Below, in pieces: positions 27,342 through 36,528 of a DNA stretch of 54,522 bases. The stretch's first letter is position 1. Every line of letters starts with the position of its first letter. The stretch lies in contig NZ_JALJYC010000019.1 in NCBI RefSeq assembly GCF_024170405.1, positions 1 to 54,522 on the forward strand. The letters run 5' to 3'. The stretch comes from Neisseria perflava. GTDB taxonomy: Bacteria > Pseudomonadota > Gammaproteobacteria > Burkholderiales > Neisseriaceae. The position numbers and the translations under genes are program-made. Under the pieces are notes generated by a model, which was not told the origin of the DNA, ran no database searches, and saw only the letters and a program-made list of their open reading frames with translations.

Positions 27342-28427
27342 ATGACCCAAGCCCATCTCCCGCGCGGCCCGGTAATGGCCGATGTTGCCGCCTTCCACCT
27401 CACCGACGAAGAAAAACAACGCCTGCAAGACCCCGCCGTCGGCGGCGTGATTCTGTTTCGCCGCAACTTTGAAAACGTGGCGCAGTTGAAAGCGCTGGTG
27501 CAAGAAATCAAAGCCGTGCGCACGCCCGAGCTGATTATCGCCGTCGATCACGAAGGCGGCCGCGTGCAACGCTTTATCGACGGTTTTACCCGCCTGCCCG
27601 CCATGAATGTATTGGGCGAAATTTGGGACGACATCAGTCCCGCCGCCGCCCGCGAAAAAGCCGAACAAGTCGGCTGGGTATTGGCAACAGAGCTCTCCGC
27701 CTGTGGCGTGGATTTGTCGTTTACGCCTGTATTGGATTTGGATTGGGGGCAATGCGCCGTCATCGGCAACCGCAGCTTCCACCGCAACGCCGACATCGTC
27801 ACCGAATTGGCGCTGGCATTGCAACGCGGCCTGAATAAAGGCGGCATGAAATCCTGCGGCAAGCATTTTCCCGGCCACGGCTTCGTCGAAGGCGACAGCC
27901 ATCATGTCTTGCCGCAAGACGACCGCAGCCTGGCCGAACTCGAAGCCGCCGACATTGTCCCCTTCCGTAAACTCAGCGCGGCAGGTATGGCGGCGGTCAT
28001 GCCCGCCCATGTCGTCTATCCGCAAGTGGATGCCAACCCCGCCGGTTTCTCGGCAAAATGGCTGAAGGATATTCTGCGCCACGACATCGGCTTTAAGGGC
28101 GTGATTTTCTCCGACGACCTGACGATGGAAGGCGCTTGCGGCGTAGGCGGAATTAAAGAGCGTGCGCAGATTTCGTTTGATGCCGGTTGCGACATCGTGT
28201 TGGTGTGCAACCGCCCCGATTTGGTGGACAAATTGCGCGACGGTTTCGAGATTCCCACCAATCCTGACTTGGCTGCCCGTTGGCAGTATATGGCCAACAC
28301 CCTGAGCGCAGCCGGGGCGCAGGCGGTAATGGAGACACCCGAATTTAAAGCCGCTCAAGCCGTAACCGCAGGGCTGGCGACACCAAAAGATTTGGCAAAC
28401 GGCGTAAAAGTCGGCGAAGCGTTTTAA
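27342..28427 (+). CDS. nagZ: Beta-N-acetylhexosaminidase
   Basis: Removes N-acetylglucosamine from 1,6-anhydroMurNAc-peptides during cytoplasmic peptidoglycan recycling. The 361-residue GH3 enzyme has the signature KHFPGHGFVEGDSH (about 174-187), whose Asp/His dyad protonates the leaving group, and the nucleophile region GVIFSDDLTM. AVDHEGGRVQRF is also canonical. The start at 27342 follows AAAGAGAACAAA. A large uptake-sequence hairpin ends the transcript. Recycled muropeptide release is relevant to neisserial host interaction (general knowledge). Confidence 0.96.
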   Translation: MTQAHLPRGPVMADVAAFHLTDEEKQRLQDPAVGGVILFRRNFENVAQLKALVQEIKAVRTPELIIAVDHEGGRVQRFIDGFTRLPAMNVLGEIWDDISPAAAREKAEQVGWVLATELSACGVDLSFTPVLDLDWGQCAVIGNRSFHRNADIVTELALALQRGLNKGGMKSCGKHFPGHGFVEGDSHHVLPQDDRSLAELEAADIVPFRKLSAAGMAAVMPAHVVYPQVDANPAGFSAKWLKDILRHDIGFKGVIFSDDLTMEGACGVGGIKERAQISFDAGCDIVLVCNRPDLVDKLRDGFEIPTNPDLAARWQYMANTLSAAGAQAVMETPEFKAAQAVTAGLATPKDLANGVKVGEAF

Positions 28428-28451
28428 ACGCTTTTTCCAAATACAAAGGCT

Positions 28452-28511
28452 AAGGCCGTCTGAACAGTTTGATACGCAATAGATTTGCGTCAAACCGTTC
28501 AGACGGCCTTT
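28452..28511 (+). terminator. Long interrupted uptake-sequence hairpin after nagZ
   Basis: Cores 28455-28464 and 28498-28507. The pairing continues inward through GTTTG/CAAAC and CGCAA/TTGCG with small bulges, so the stem exceeds 20 base pairs. Confidence 0.85.
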
Positions 28512-28553
28512 GTATTAAGATAACAGTCAAACCACACCAACATAAAACATGCC

Positions 28554-28946
28554 ATGAACACGACCACCTTCAGTACTCTCCTCCTGCTTCTGCCCTTATC
28601 GGCTCAGGCTGCCGACGACGCGCAACTTGCCCGAGGACAACAACTCTACCAAAGCAACTGCGCCGCCTGCCACGGCAGGAACGGAGAAGGGCGCGGCAAC
28701 GCCTTTCCGCCCTTGTATCAGTCCGACTACATCAAAGGCAAACCGCAGGTTTTAATCGGCAGCATGGTAAACGGCATCAACGGCGCCATCCGCGTCAACG
28801 GCAAAAGCTACAACGGCTTTATGCCCGCTTCCGCCCTCAGCGACCGCGACACCGCCGCCCTCGCCAGCTATATCATGAGCGCCATGCAAAACGGCGGCGG
28901 CACGGTAACGGAACAGGCGGTTAAAAAGATACGCAGTCAAAAATAA
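28554..28946 (+). CDS. Small periplasmic class I cytochrome c
   Basis: A 130-residue c-type cytochrome. A Sec signal peptide ends at about AQAAD (residue 20). Heme is bound through CAACH (Cys36, Cys39, His40), and Met90 in GFMP is the likely sixth ligand. The C-terminal helix carries TAALASYIMSAM. It is probably an electron shuttle to a terminal oxidase or nitrite reductase; the partner is not visible here. It stands alone between two terminators. Confidence 0.92.
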   Translation: MNTTTFSTLLLLLPLSAQAADDAQLARGQQLYQSNCAACHGRNGEGRGNAFPPLYQSDYIKGKPQVLIGSMVNGINGAIRVNGKSYNGFMPASALSDRDTAALASYIMSAMQNGGGTVTEQAVKKIRSQK

Positions 28947-28960
28947 ACCGCTATTTCAAA

Positions 28961-29000
28961 ACAATGCCGTCTGAAAACATGGTTTTCAGACGGCATTGTA
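28961..29000 (+). terminator. AT-dialect uptake-sequence terminator
   Basis: CAATGCCGTCTGAAAAC-AT-GGTTTTCAGACGGCATTG (cores 28966-28975, 28985-28994), between the cytochrome gene (plus) and nhaP2 (minus). Confidence 0.85.
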
Positions 29001-29066
29001 TTACTTAAAGTATGGCTACAAAATCCTGAACCGACAAACATCAGGCGGCTGAGCGCAGTCAAAGCC

Positions 29067-30797
29067 CTACTGCCGCACTTTTAAGCCGAACCATTTAATC
29101 AGGCCGTTTTTATCCAGCTCTTTCACCACCAGGCAGATATTGCCGATGTCGGCGCGGTCGCCTTCCACCGGATGTTTGCTGTCTGTTCGTTTTTCAAACA
29201 GCTCATATAGGCTCAGACTCTCTTCGCCCTCGGGCAGTTTGAAACCGTAAACCTGTGCCAAACCCCCCGCCCGGCTGCCCGGATCGACCACGAATTCGCC
29301 GAAGAAGTTGAAATTGACGCGCACGCTGCTGCCGGTTTCGGTAAAGTAACGCGCCATCTGGTCGGTCTGCGCTTCCGGCAGAATGTACCAAGCAATATCC
29401 TCTGCCTGCAATTTGGTATCGGTTGTCAGCTCCACCCGTTCGTTGTCACGAATCAGCGCAAAACAGCGCAATTCAAACGAATTGGAAATCGGCGCCACTT
29501 TGTCCGGATGCATGCCCTCGGCTTCGGATTCGGCAATCACGCGGTAAGCCGTCAGCTGCACGCTTTCACTGCGCGAGAGCCAAATATCCTGCACCACCGC
29601 CGGTTCGGGCTTGGGCGGCATGGCCACTTTCAGTAGCCGCGCCGCGGCCGGAATGGTCGCGCCTTGAATCAGCAGCGACAGCACCACCACGGCAAAAGCC
29701 ACGTTAAACAACAAATTGGAATTGGGCACGCCCATCACCAGCGGCATCATCGCCAGCGTAATCGGCACCGCGCCGCGCAAGCCCACCCAACTGATGTAAA
29801 TTTTTTCACGCAGGCTGTAATCGCCTTTCCACAGGCCGGTAAACACGGCAAACGGGCGCGCCACCAACATCAGGAACACGGCAATCACCAGCGCGTCGGC
29901 GCTGTTGGCCAATACGTCCGACGGCGTGACCAGCAAACCCAATACCACAAACAAAGTTGCCTGCGACAGCCAGGCAAAGCCGTCCATCACGCGCAACACA
30001 TATTCGGTCGCCAAGCTGTGGCGGTTGCCGACGATAATCCCCGCCAGATAAACCGCCAAAAAGCCGCTGCCGCCAAGCATATTGGCCGCCGCAAACACCA
30101 CCAATCCGCCCGACACAATCATCAGCGCATACAAGCCGTCGGCCAGATTCAGACGGCGTACCAATTTGGCCAAAATCCGCCCCCCTATCCAGCCCATCAG
30201 CAGGCCGAATCCGAACTGCTGCACCAACATCCACAAAAATGCCATCACACCCGACTGTTCGGGCTGCATAATCATGGTAATCAGCGCCGTTACCAAGAAA
30301 ATCGCCATCGGGTCATTCGCACCCGATTCGATTTCCAATGTCGCCTGCACGCGCTCGTTGATGCGCACGCCGCTGTTGCGCAGCAGGCTGAACACCGCCC
30401 CCGCGTCGGTCGAGCCGACAATCGCCGCCATCAATACGCCGAAGCGCCAGTCCAAACCGAGATAAAACGTGGTAAACAGCCCCAAAACCAATACAGTGGC
30501 AAACACGCCCCAGCTGGCCAAAACCGCCGCCGGTTTCAACACCAGCCGAACGCTGCTCATGCTGGTGCGCAAACCGCCGTCGAGCAGAATCACCGCCAAC
30601 GCCAACTGGCCGATAAAGTTGGCCTGAACGACATTGTCAAAATGGATATGGCCGATTCCCTCTTCGCCGGCCAATACGCCGACGGCTAAGAAAATCAGCA
30701 GCAACGGCATGCCCAAGCGTGCCGACAAAGTCGTTGAAATAACGCTGAGAAACAGCAGTGCGCCGCCCAAAAGGAAGAAGCTGTTTATCCAATCCAC
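29067..30797 (-). CDS. nhaP2: K+/H+ antiporter, NhaP2/CvrA type
   Basis: A 576-residue CPA1 antiporter. The N-terminal 390 residues hold about 12 helices with conserved TLEIESGANDPMAIFL and GSTDAGAVFSLLR. They are followed by an RCK_C domain (about 400-490) and a C-terminal CorC/HlyC-like transporter-associated domain (about 500-576). E. coli and Vibrio homologues exchange K+ for protons. GTG 30797 was chosen as start: GAGAGGAAAA lies at the right distance and the protein then begins as in E. coli. The longer frame to 30851 adds 18 unlikely residues. One uptake sequence (30148-30157) is in frame (RRLNLA). Confidence 0.92.
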   Translation of the reverse strand: MDWINSFFLLGGALLFLSVISTTLSARLGMPLLLIFLAVGVLAGEEGIGHIHFDNVVQANFIGQLALAVILLDGGLRTSMSSVRLVLKPAAVLASWGVFATVLVLGLFTTFYLGLDWRFGVLMAAIVGSTDAGAVFSLLRNSGVRINERVQATLEIESGANDPMAIFLVTALITMIMQPEQSGVMAFLWMLVQQFGFGLLMGWIGGRILAKLVRRLNLADGLYALMIVSGGLVVFAAANMLGGSGFLAVYLAGIIVGNRHSLATEYVLRVMDGFAWLSQATLFVVLGLLVTPSDVLANSADALVIAVFLMLVARPFAVFTGLWKGDYSLREKIYISWVGLRGAVPITLAMMPLVMGVPNSNLLFNVAFAVVVLSLLIQGATIPAAARLLKVAMPPKPEPAVVQDIWLSRSESVQLTAYRVIAESEAEGMHPDKVAPISNSFELRCFALIRDNERVELTTDTKLQAEDIAWYILPEAQTDQMARYFTETGSSVRVNFNFFGEFVVDPGSRAGGLAQVYGFKLPEGEESLSLYELFEKRTDSKHPVEGDRADIGNICLVVKELDKNGLIKWFGLKVRQ

Positions 30798-31242
30798 GTA
30801 TAATTTTCCTCTCCAAAGCTGAATTTGAATTTTTTTAAATGAAACCGCCAACCCGCCCTTTACAGCGGCCGCACGATAACCCCGCTTATTCTAACATACG
30901 AATTTACTTATATTTTGAAACATTTGCCGAATTTTCTCGCCATCTGCCTGCATTTGGCCGGTCAGTTGCCCAACTTCAGAGAAATCCGTATCGGGATAAC
31001 CGCCGTTCTGCCGTTTCGCGTATGCGTATTTTGGATTTGTGTAAACGAAATCGCACCGCACATATCCGAAAACAGCCATCAGGCCGTCTGAAAAAATAAT
31101 TTCTTGGAATTTCAGTTATAATGACAGGCTTAGAATCTGTATCCGCAGCATGAATACAGATTTCCATATACAAAAACATCCGCCCGCTCCAACCCAGCGG
31201 CTATCCTTTTTTTTCTTTTTAGGACTTAGGACACATTACATC
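30798..31242. other. Gene-free stretch with repeat remnants
   Basis: I see no convincing gene between nhaP2 and the DUF808 gene. The stretch holds one uptake sequence (31083-31092), a TATAAT box (31117-31122) that may be the -10 of the downstream gene, and an inverted repeat AATCTGTAT/ATACAGATT (31134-31142, 31154-31162). That repeat resembles the two ends of the MITE-like element at 37.2 kb brought together. Confidence 0.5.
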
Positions 31243-32109
31243 ATGGCTTTTGCCTCCCTCTTTACCCTGCTCGACGACATTACCGCCGTTTTGGACGATG
31301 TTGCCCTGATGACCAAAATGGCCGCCAAAAAAACCGCCGGCGTGGTCGGCGATGATTTGGCACTCAATGCCAACCAAGTGACCGGCGTTTCTGCCGAACG
31401 CGAACTGCCGATTATTTGGGCAGTCGCCAAAGGTTCGCTGGTCAATAAAGCCATTTTGGTGCCCGTGGCGCTGCTGCTCTCCATTTTCCTGCCGGGGCTG
31501 ATTACTCCGCTACTCATGCTCGGCGGCGCGTATTTGTGTTTTGAAGGCGTGGAAAAGCTGTTGCACAAAATGTTGCACAAAAACGACCATGCCGAAGCCG
31601 ACCACACTGCTGACGAATTGGTGGACGAAAAAGCCAAAATCAAAGGCGCGGTGCGTACCGACTTTATTTTGTCCGCCGAAATCATCATCATCGCCTTGGG
31701 CGTGGTGGGCGATTACAGCGTGCTGACCAAATGTTTGGTGATGGCCGCCATCGGCGTGGGCATGACCGTATTGGTGTACGGATTGGTCGGCGTGATTGTC
31801 AAACTCGACGACATCGGCCTGTATCTGATGCGCAAAGGCAGCGCCGCCGCACAAACCTTCGGCCGCGGCCTGATTGCCTTTATGCCGTGGTTTATGCGCG
31901 CTTTGAGCGTAGTCGGCACCCTCGCCATGTTCTTGGTCGGCGGCGGCCTGATTGCGCACAACTTCGGCCCGCTGCACCACTTTTTAGAAGCGCGCCACTG
32001 GCTCGACGGCTGGGCAGGCAACGGCGCCAATTTGGTGGTCGGCATTGTATCCGGCGCCATTATCTGCGCCGTCGTCTTGCCGCTGATGAAAGCCTTGGGC
32101 AAACATTAA
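31243..32109 (+). CDS. DUF808 (YedI-like) inner membrane protein
   Basis: A 288-residue membrane protein of the DUF808 family (E. coli YedI). Its N-terminal MAFASLFTLLDDITAVLDDVALMTKMAAKKTAGVVGDDLA region is highly characteristic. Six or more helices follow, with a charged loop rich in His/Glu/Lys (about residues 105-135). Function is unknown. ATG 31243 follows TTAGGACTTAGG; the longer frame from 31150 is not supported. It is the single gene between an AT-rich leader and an uptake-sequence terminator. Confidence 0.88.
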   Translation: MAFASLFTLLDDITAVLDDVALMTKMAAKKTAGVVGDDLALNANQVTGVSAERELPIIWAVAKGSLVNKAILVPVALLLSIFLPGLITPLLMLGGAYLCFEGVEKLLHKMLHKNDHAEADHTADELVDEKAKIKGAVRTDFILSAEIIIIALGVVGDYSVLTKCLVMAAIGVGMTVLVYGLVGVIVKLDDIGLYLMRKGSAAAQTFGRGLIAFMPWFMRALSVVGTLAMFLVGGGLIAHNFGPLHHFLEARHWLDGWAGNGANLVVGIVSGAIICAVVLPLMKALGKH

Positions 32110-32226
32110 TGATGTAGGGCGGCCATCCTTTCCGCCCATCATTGCAGATAAGATATCAGGCAAACCCCGCAAACCAAACAGCAAATCCTTTGCGCGATTG
32201 CAACGCGGTGGGCAAGGCCACCCTAC
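32110..32226. repeat. Pair of short GC-rich hairpins of the CACCCTAC family
   Basis: GGGCGGCCATCCTTTCCGCCC near 32116-32136 and GGTGGGCAAGGCCACCC near 32206-32222 bracket about 70 bases. The outer ends read TAGGG and CCCTA, so the whole block has inverted-repeat ends. It is similar to segments at 3838 and 5880. Confidence 0.45.
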
Positions 32227-32248
32227 CCTTTTTACCCGAACAACCCGA

Positions 32249-32288
32249 CATGCCGTCTGAAAATCCCGTTTTTTCAGACGGCCTTTTC
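32249..32288 (+). terminator. Mixed-dialect uptake-sequence hairpin
   Basis: One arm is ATGCCGTCTGAA (32252-32261 core), the other ends TTCAGACGGCCT (32273-32282 core). The hairpin therefore joins an AT-type and an AG-type uptake sequence. It ends 15 bases before lnt. Confidence 0.75.
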
Positions 32289-32302
32289 CCCATCAACCCG
32301 GT

Positions 32303-33850
32303 ATGAAAATCACCCGCACACTCGAACGCTATTGGCAAAAGCCCCTGCTCTACTGGCCGCTGATTGTCCTCATCGCCGCCGCCACGCCGTGGGCGTTTGC
32401 GCCGTATTACCATTTCTGGCTGATGCCGCTTTTGTTTGCCGCGCTCATCCGCCTGATTGAATTGCGCCCCCATCGCGCCGTATCCACCGCCTATCTGTTC
32501 GGCTTGGTCGGCTATACCGCCCAGTTTTACTGGATTCATACCGCCCTGCACGACATTTCCGGCCTACCCAATCTGTATGCCCTGCCGCTGACCCTGCTCT
32601 TTCCCGCCTTTCTCGCGCTCTATCCCGCGCTGTGTTTTTGGCTGTGGAAAAAATTCCCGTATCCTCGCTGGCTGAAAACCGGCATTATCCTGCCGATATT
32701 GTGGACGCTCACCGAATTTGCCCGCGAACATGTGTTCACCGGCTTCGGCTGGGGTGCGCTCAGCTACTCGCAAATCACCAAAGCCAGCCCGCTGGCCGGA
32801 TTCGCCCCCATCGGCGGCATATTGCTCGTTACCTTCGTTACCGCCTGTATCGGCGCTTGGCTGGTATTGCTGGTGGACAACCCCGGCCGTCTGAAAAACC
32901 GCCTGCTGCCGCTTGTCTGCGGCGTCGCACTGTGTGCATTCGGCTACATCGCGCAGGAAACCGATTTCACCCGACCCGACGGCAGTACCCGCACCGTCGC
33001 GCTGGTGCAGGGCAATATCCCGCAAACCCTCAAATGGAGCGAAGAGCAAATCCTGCCCACCATTCAGAAATATTATGAAGCCGTCGGCAAAACCAAAGCC
33101 GACCTCGTGATTCTGCCCGAAACCGCCATTCCCGTCATGCGGCAGGACTTGCCGCCAGACATTTTAAGCCAGTTTGCCGAACAAGCCCGCGACAACGGCA
33201 GCGCCCTGGCGCTCGGTATCGCCCAATACACCGCCGACGGCAGCGGCTACGAAAACGCCGTCATTAATCTATCCAGCTACAACAACAGCAGCGCGGAAGA
33301 CATCCCCTACTACGCCAAAAACCACCTCGTTCCCTTCGGCGAGTACAAACCCCTGCCTTTTATTACCGGCCCGCTGTATAAAATGATGGACATGCCGCTG
33401 TCCGACTTCAAACGCGGCGGCGACGCACAAGCGCCGCTATTGATGAAAGACCAAAAAGTCGCCTTCAACATCTGCTACGAAGACGGCTTCGGCGATGACT
33501 TGATCGCCACCGCCAAACAGTCCACCCTGTTGGCCAACATCAGCAACATGGCGTGGTACGGCGATTCCAACGCCATGTACCAGCAGCTGCAACAATCCCA
33601 AGCCCGCGCCATGGAACTCGGCCGCTACATGGTACGCGCCACCAACACCGGCGTAACCGCCATCATTTCACCCAAAGGCAGCGTCATCGCCCAAGCGCAG
33701 CCCAATACCGACACCGTATTGGAAGGCCATATCCGCGGCTACACCGGCGATACCCCCTATATGAGAATGGGCGGTTCGCGCTGGCTGGCAGGGATATTGG
33801 CAGTGATTGCTGTGTTGCTGTTTGTCTTGCGTCCCCGAAAACAGGATTGA
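32303..33850 (+). CDS. lnt: Apolipoprotein N-acyltransferase
   Basis: Adds the third acyl chain to lipoproteins in the inner membrane. It has 515 residues, with six to eight N-terminal helices (about 15-215) and a periplasmic nitrilase-like domain with Glu273 (LPETAIP), Lys339 (AKNHLVPFGEY) and Cys391 (NICYEDGFGD) as the catalytic triad. A final helix lies near 490-508. An uptake sequence at 32886-32895 encodes GRLKN in a loop after helix 6. It serves at least three lipoproteins encoded in this window. Confidence 0.97.
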   Translation: MKITRTLERYWQKPLLYWPLIVLIAAATPWAFAPYYHFWLMPLLFAALIRLIELRPHRAVSTAYLFGLVGYTAQFYWIHTALHDISGLPNLYALPLTLLFPAFLALYPALCFWLWKKFPYPRWLKTGIILPILWTLTEFAREHVFTGFGWGALSYSQITKASPLAGFAPIGGILLVTFVTACIGAWLVLLVDNPGRLKNRLLPLVCGVALCAFGYIAQETDFTRPDGSTRTVALVQGNIPQTLKWSEEQILPTIQKYYEAVGKTKADLVILPETAIPVMRQDLPPDILSQFAEQARDNGSALALGIAQYTADGSGYENAVINLSSYNNSSAEDIPYYAKNHLVPFGEYKPLPFITGPLYKMMDMPLSDFKRGGDAQAPLLMKDQKVAFNICYEDGFGDDLIATAKQSTLLANISNMAWYGDSNAMYQQLQQSQARAMELGRYMVRATNTGVTAIISPKGSVIAQAQPNTDTVLEGHIRGYTGDTPYMRMGGSRWLAGILAVIAVLLFVLRPRKQD

Positions 33851-33864
33851 GTTTTAACCGTGTA

Positions 33865-33909
33865 AAAAGGCCGTCTGAAAATGATTAGATTTTCAGACGG
33901 CCTTTTGAT
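33865..33909 (+). terminator. Uptake-sequence terminator of lnt
   Basis: AAAAAGGCCGTCTGAAAAT-GATTAG-ATTTTCAGACGGCCTTTT (cores 33870-33879, 33892-33901). Confidence 0.88.
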
Positions 33910-34181
33910 TTTAAAAGAAAAAATTTACATAATATTCACTCAAACCTATTTACATACAATACTGTTTGTAATATAATTAAATTATCCGAGTAAATTACTC
34001 AAATTTTAAAAACCTATCATCTCTCGTTTTATACGCGATTTAACCTATCATATGTAGAATATTAACAAGCAAAGTTGTCTAATAGCCACATCAGGCAGGC
34101 GGTGTTATACTTGTCCGTCTGTCATACAGATTACCGTCGGTTTGAAATATCAGGCCGACACATAAAAGGAAAAGAAACCTC
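33910..34181 (+). promoter_or_regulatory. AT-rich rpoH upstream region
   Basis: A long leader with strongly AT-rich sequence between 33915 and 34075, then TATACT at 34106-34111 (possible -10) and the ribosome site AAAAGGAAAAGAAA just before the ATG. No clear -35 box pairs with TATACT at 16-18 bases, which may mean another sigma factor or an activator. No gene is seen here. Confidence 0.35.
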
Positions 34182-35045
34182 ATGAATCACGCTTTTGCAT
34201 TACCCGTCATCCACAGCGGTAACGGCAGCTTGGAGCAGTACATTCATACCGTCAACAGCATTCCTATGCTGACTGCTGAGGAAGAAACCAATCTGGCCGA
34301 GCGCCAACTGAAAGGCGACTTGGAAGCCGCCAAAAAACTGATTTTGTCCCACCTGCGCGTGGTCGTATCCATCGCGCGCGGTTACGACGGCTACGGCCTC
34401 AACCAATCCGACCTGATTCAGGAAGGCAATATCGGCCTGATGAAAGCCGTCAAACGCTTCGACCCCAGCCGTGGCGCGCGTCTGTTTTCATTTGCCGTGC
34501 ATTGGATTAAAGCCGAAATCCACGAATTTATCCTGCGCAACTGGCGCTTGGTGCGCGTTGCCACCACCAAACCGCAGCGCAAACTGTTCTTCAACCTGCG
34601 CTCCATGCGCAAAAGCCTGAATGCGCTCTCCCCGAAAGAAGCGCAAGACATCGCCGACGATTTGGGCGTAAAACTTTCCGAAGTATTGGAAATGGAACAG
34701 CGCATGACCGGCCACGACATCGCGATTATGGCCGATAACCACGATGATGAAGACAGCTTTGCGCCGATTGACTGGCTGGCCGACCACGAAACCGAGCCGA
34801 CCCAGCAGTTAGCCAAACAAGCCCATTACGCGCTGCAAACCGAAGGCCTGCAAAACGCCTTGGCCAAACTTGACGACCGCAGCCGCCGTATCGTAGAAAG
34901 CCGCTGGTTGCAAGACGACGGCGGTCTGACCCTGCACGAATTGGCTGACGAATACGGCGTTTCCGCCGAACGTATCCGCCAAATCGAAGCCAAAGCCATG
35001 CAGAAATTACGCGGTTTCTTGGCTGAGGAAGCCGAAGCGGTTTAA
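34182..35045 (+). CDS. rpoH: RNA polymerase sigma-32 (heat shock sigma factor)
   Basis: Directs transcription of chaperone and protease genes. The 287-residue protein has sigma-70 regions 2 (DLIQEGNIGLMKAVKRFDPSRG) and 4 (LHELADEYGVSAERIRQIEAKAM). It also has the RpoH box QRKLFFNLR at 132-140, which separates it from RpoD. The start at 34182 has a good ribosome site. It is monocistronic with a strong uptake-sequence terminator. Confidence 0.97.
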   Translation: MNHAFALPVIHSGNGSLEQYIHTVNSIPMLTAEEETNLAERQLKGDLEAAKKLILSHLRVVVSIARGYDGYGLNQSDLIQEGNIGLMKAVKRFDPSRGARLFSFAVHWIKAEIHEFILRNWRLVRVATTKPQRKLFFNLRSMRKSLNALSPKEAQDIADDLGVKLSEVLEMEQRMTGHDIAIMADNHDDEDSFAPIDWLADHETEPTQQLAKQAHYALQTEGLQNALAKLDDRSRRIVESRWLQDDGGLTLHELADEYGVSAERIRQIEAKAMQKLRGFLAEEAEAV

Positions 35046-35060
35046 CGTGCCGAAAACGAC

Positions 35061-35101
35061 AAAGGCCGTCTGAAAATTTAATTTTCAGACGGCCTTTTTT
35101 G
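35061..35101 (+). terminator. Uptake-sequence terminator of rpoH
   Basis: AAAGGCCGTCTGAAAATT-TA-ATTTTCAGACGGCCTTTTTT, an almost loop-free palindrome (cores 35065-35074, 35084-35093). Confidence 0.9.
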
Positions 35102-35225
35102 GCAGCCTCTCATACTTGAAGGCAATATCCGCCTATTCCGGCCGTCATCCTCCTCTATCCCAAATTCCCGCAATCGCCCCCATTTATCCGCTTGGCAAAA
35201 CATTCATCGCAAAGCAGATTTGGGC

Positions 35226-35231
35226 TATAAT
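35226..35231 (+). promoter_or_regulatory. Likely -10 box of hemA
   Basis: A perfect TATAAT at 35226-35231, 40 bases before the chosen hemA ATG. The -35 candidate TTCATC at 35203-35208 is weak. Confidence 0.45.
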
Positions 35232-35271
35232 ATCGCGTTACACACACCATCACACCAAACCGAATCTTCCC

Positions 35272-36528
35272 ATGCAACTTACCGCCGTCGGCCTCAACCA
35301 CCAAACTGCGCCCTTGAGCATACGCGAAAAGCTGGCTTTTGCTGCGGCAAGCCTGCCCGAAGCCGTGCATGCCTTGGCGCAAAGCCGTGCGGCAAAAGAA
35401 GCGGTGATTCTCTCCACCTGCAACCGCACCGAATTGTATTGCGTCGGCGATACCGAAGCCGTTATCGAATGGCTGGCGCAATATCATGACCTGCCCGCCG
35501 AGGAAATCCGCCCCTATCTTTACACTTTAGACGGTCAGGAAGCCGTGCGCCATGCCTTCCGCGTGGCCTGCGGCTTAGATTCGATGGTCTTGGGCGAGCC
35601 GCAAATTCTCGGTCAAATCAAAGACGCCGTGCGCATCGCGCAAGAGCAGGAAAGCATCAATAGCAACCTGAATGCGCTGTTTCAAAAGACTTTTTCCGTA
35701 GCCAAGGAAGTGCGCACCGATACCCATGTCGGCGAAAATTCCGTGTCGATGGCCTCCGCTTCGGTGAAAATGGCCGAGCAGATTTTCCCCGATATTGCCG
35801 ATTTAAATGTCTTATTTATCGGCGCGGGCGAGATGATTGAATTGGTGGCGACTTATTTCGCCGCCAAAAATCCCAAGCTCATCACCGTCGCCAACCGCAC
35901 CTTGGCGCGTGCGCAGGAATTGTGCGACAAACTCAGCGTCAATGCCGAACCCTGCCTGCTCAGCGAGCTGCCCGACATTCTGCACGAATACGATGTGGTG
36001 GTCTCTTCCACCGCCAGCCAGCTGCCGCTGGTCGGCAAAGGCATGGTCGAACGCGCCTTGAAGCAGCGCCACAATATGCCGGTGTTCCTGCTGGATTTGG
36101 CCGTGCCGCGCGACATTGAAGCCGAAGTCGGCGACTTGGAAGACGCCTATCTCTATACCGTCGATGACATGATGGGCATTGTGCAAAGCGGTAAAGAAGC
36201 GCGCCAAAAAGCCGCTGCCGAAGCCGAAGCGATGGTGGAAGGCAAGGTTGCCGAATTTGTCGAATGGCAAAAAAGCCGCCAAAGCGTGCCGCTAATCCGC
36301 GCCCTGCGCGATGAGGGCGAACGCGCCCGCCGTCAGGTGTTGGAAAACGCCATGAAGCAGCTGGCCAAAGGCGCTTCGCCGGAAGATGTATTAGAGCGCC
36401 TGTCTATCCAGCTCACCAACAAACTGCTGCATTCCCCTACCCGAACACTCAATAAAGCCGGTTCGGAAGACAGCGATTTGGTCGAGGCCGTGGCGCAGAT
36501 TTATCATTTGGACGGGCATGAGCCGTAA
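35272..36528 (+). CDS. hemA: Glutamyl-tRNA reductase
   Basis: Reduces glutamyl-tRNA(Glu) to glutamate-1-semialdehyde, the first step of C5-route heme synthesis. From ATG 35272 the protein is 418 residues and starts MQLTAVGLNHQTAPLSIREK, as in the family; the longer frame from 35116 spans the promoter. Cys50 in LSTCNRTELY is the catalytic thiol. GLDSMVLGEPQILGQIK and VLFIGAGEMIELVA (NADPH domain) are present, as is a C-terminal dimerisation helix. tRNA-Glu, its substrate, is encoded in this window at 42.2 kb. Confidence 0.97.
   Translation: MQLTAVGLNHQTAPLSIREKLAFAAASLPEAVHALAQSRAAKEAVILSTCNRTELYCVGDTEAVIEWLAQYHDLPAEEIRPYLYTLDGQEAVRHAFRVACGLDSMVLGEPQILGQIKDAVRIAQEQESINSNLNALFQKTFSVAKEVRTDTHVGENSVSMASASVKMAEQIFPDIADLNVLFIGAGEMIELVATYFAAKNPKLITVANRTLARAQELCDKLSVNAEPCLLSELPDILHEYDVVVSSTASQLPLVGKGMVERALKQRHNMPVFLLDLAVPRDIEAEVGDLEDAYLYTVDDMMGIVQSGKEARQKAAAEAEAMVEGKVAEFVEWQKSRQSVPLIRALRDEGERARRQVLENAMKQLAKGASPEDVLERLSIQLTNKLLHSPTRTLNKAGSEDSDLVEAVAQIYHLDGHEP

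Noticed and set aside
27312..28493. Minus-strand open frame (393 codons) opposite nagZ
   Set aside because: It runs through both flanking uptake-sequence hairpins and has no recognisable protein features; nagZ on the plus strand is certain.
29664..30689. Plus-strand open frame (341 codons) opposite nhaP2
   Set aside because: The translation is almost entirely Gln, His and Arg, the usual image of a hydrophobic transporter gene read backwards.
30839..31099. Small plus-strand open frame of 86 codons upstream of the DUF808 gene
   Set aside because: Arg/Pro/Asn-rich translation, no ribosome site, and it ends inside an uptake sequence. I see no reason to call a gene.
34182..35045. RpoD-like primary sigma factor
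   Set aside because: At 287 residues and with the RpoH box QRKLFFNLR, it is sigma-32 rather than the much longer housekeeping factor.
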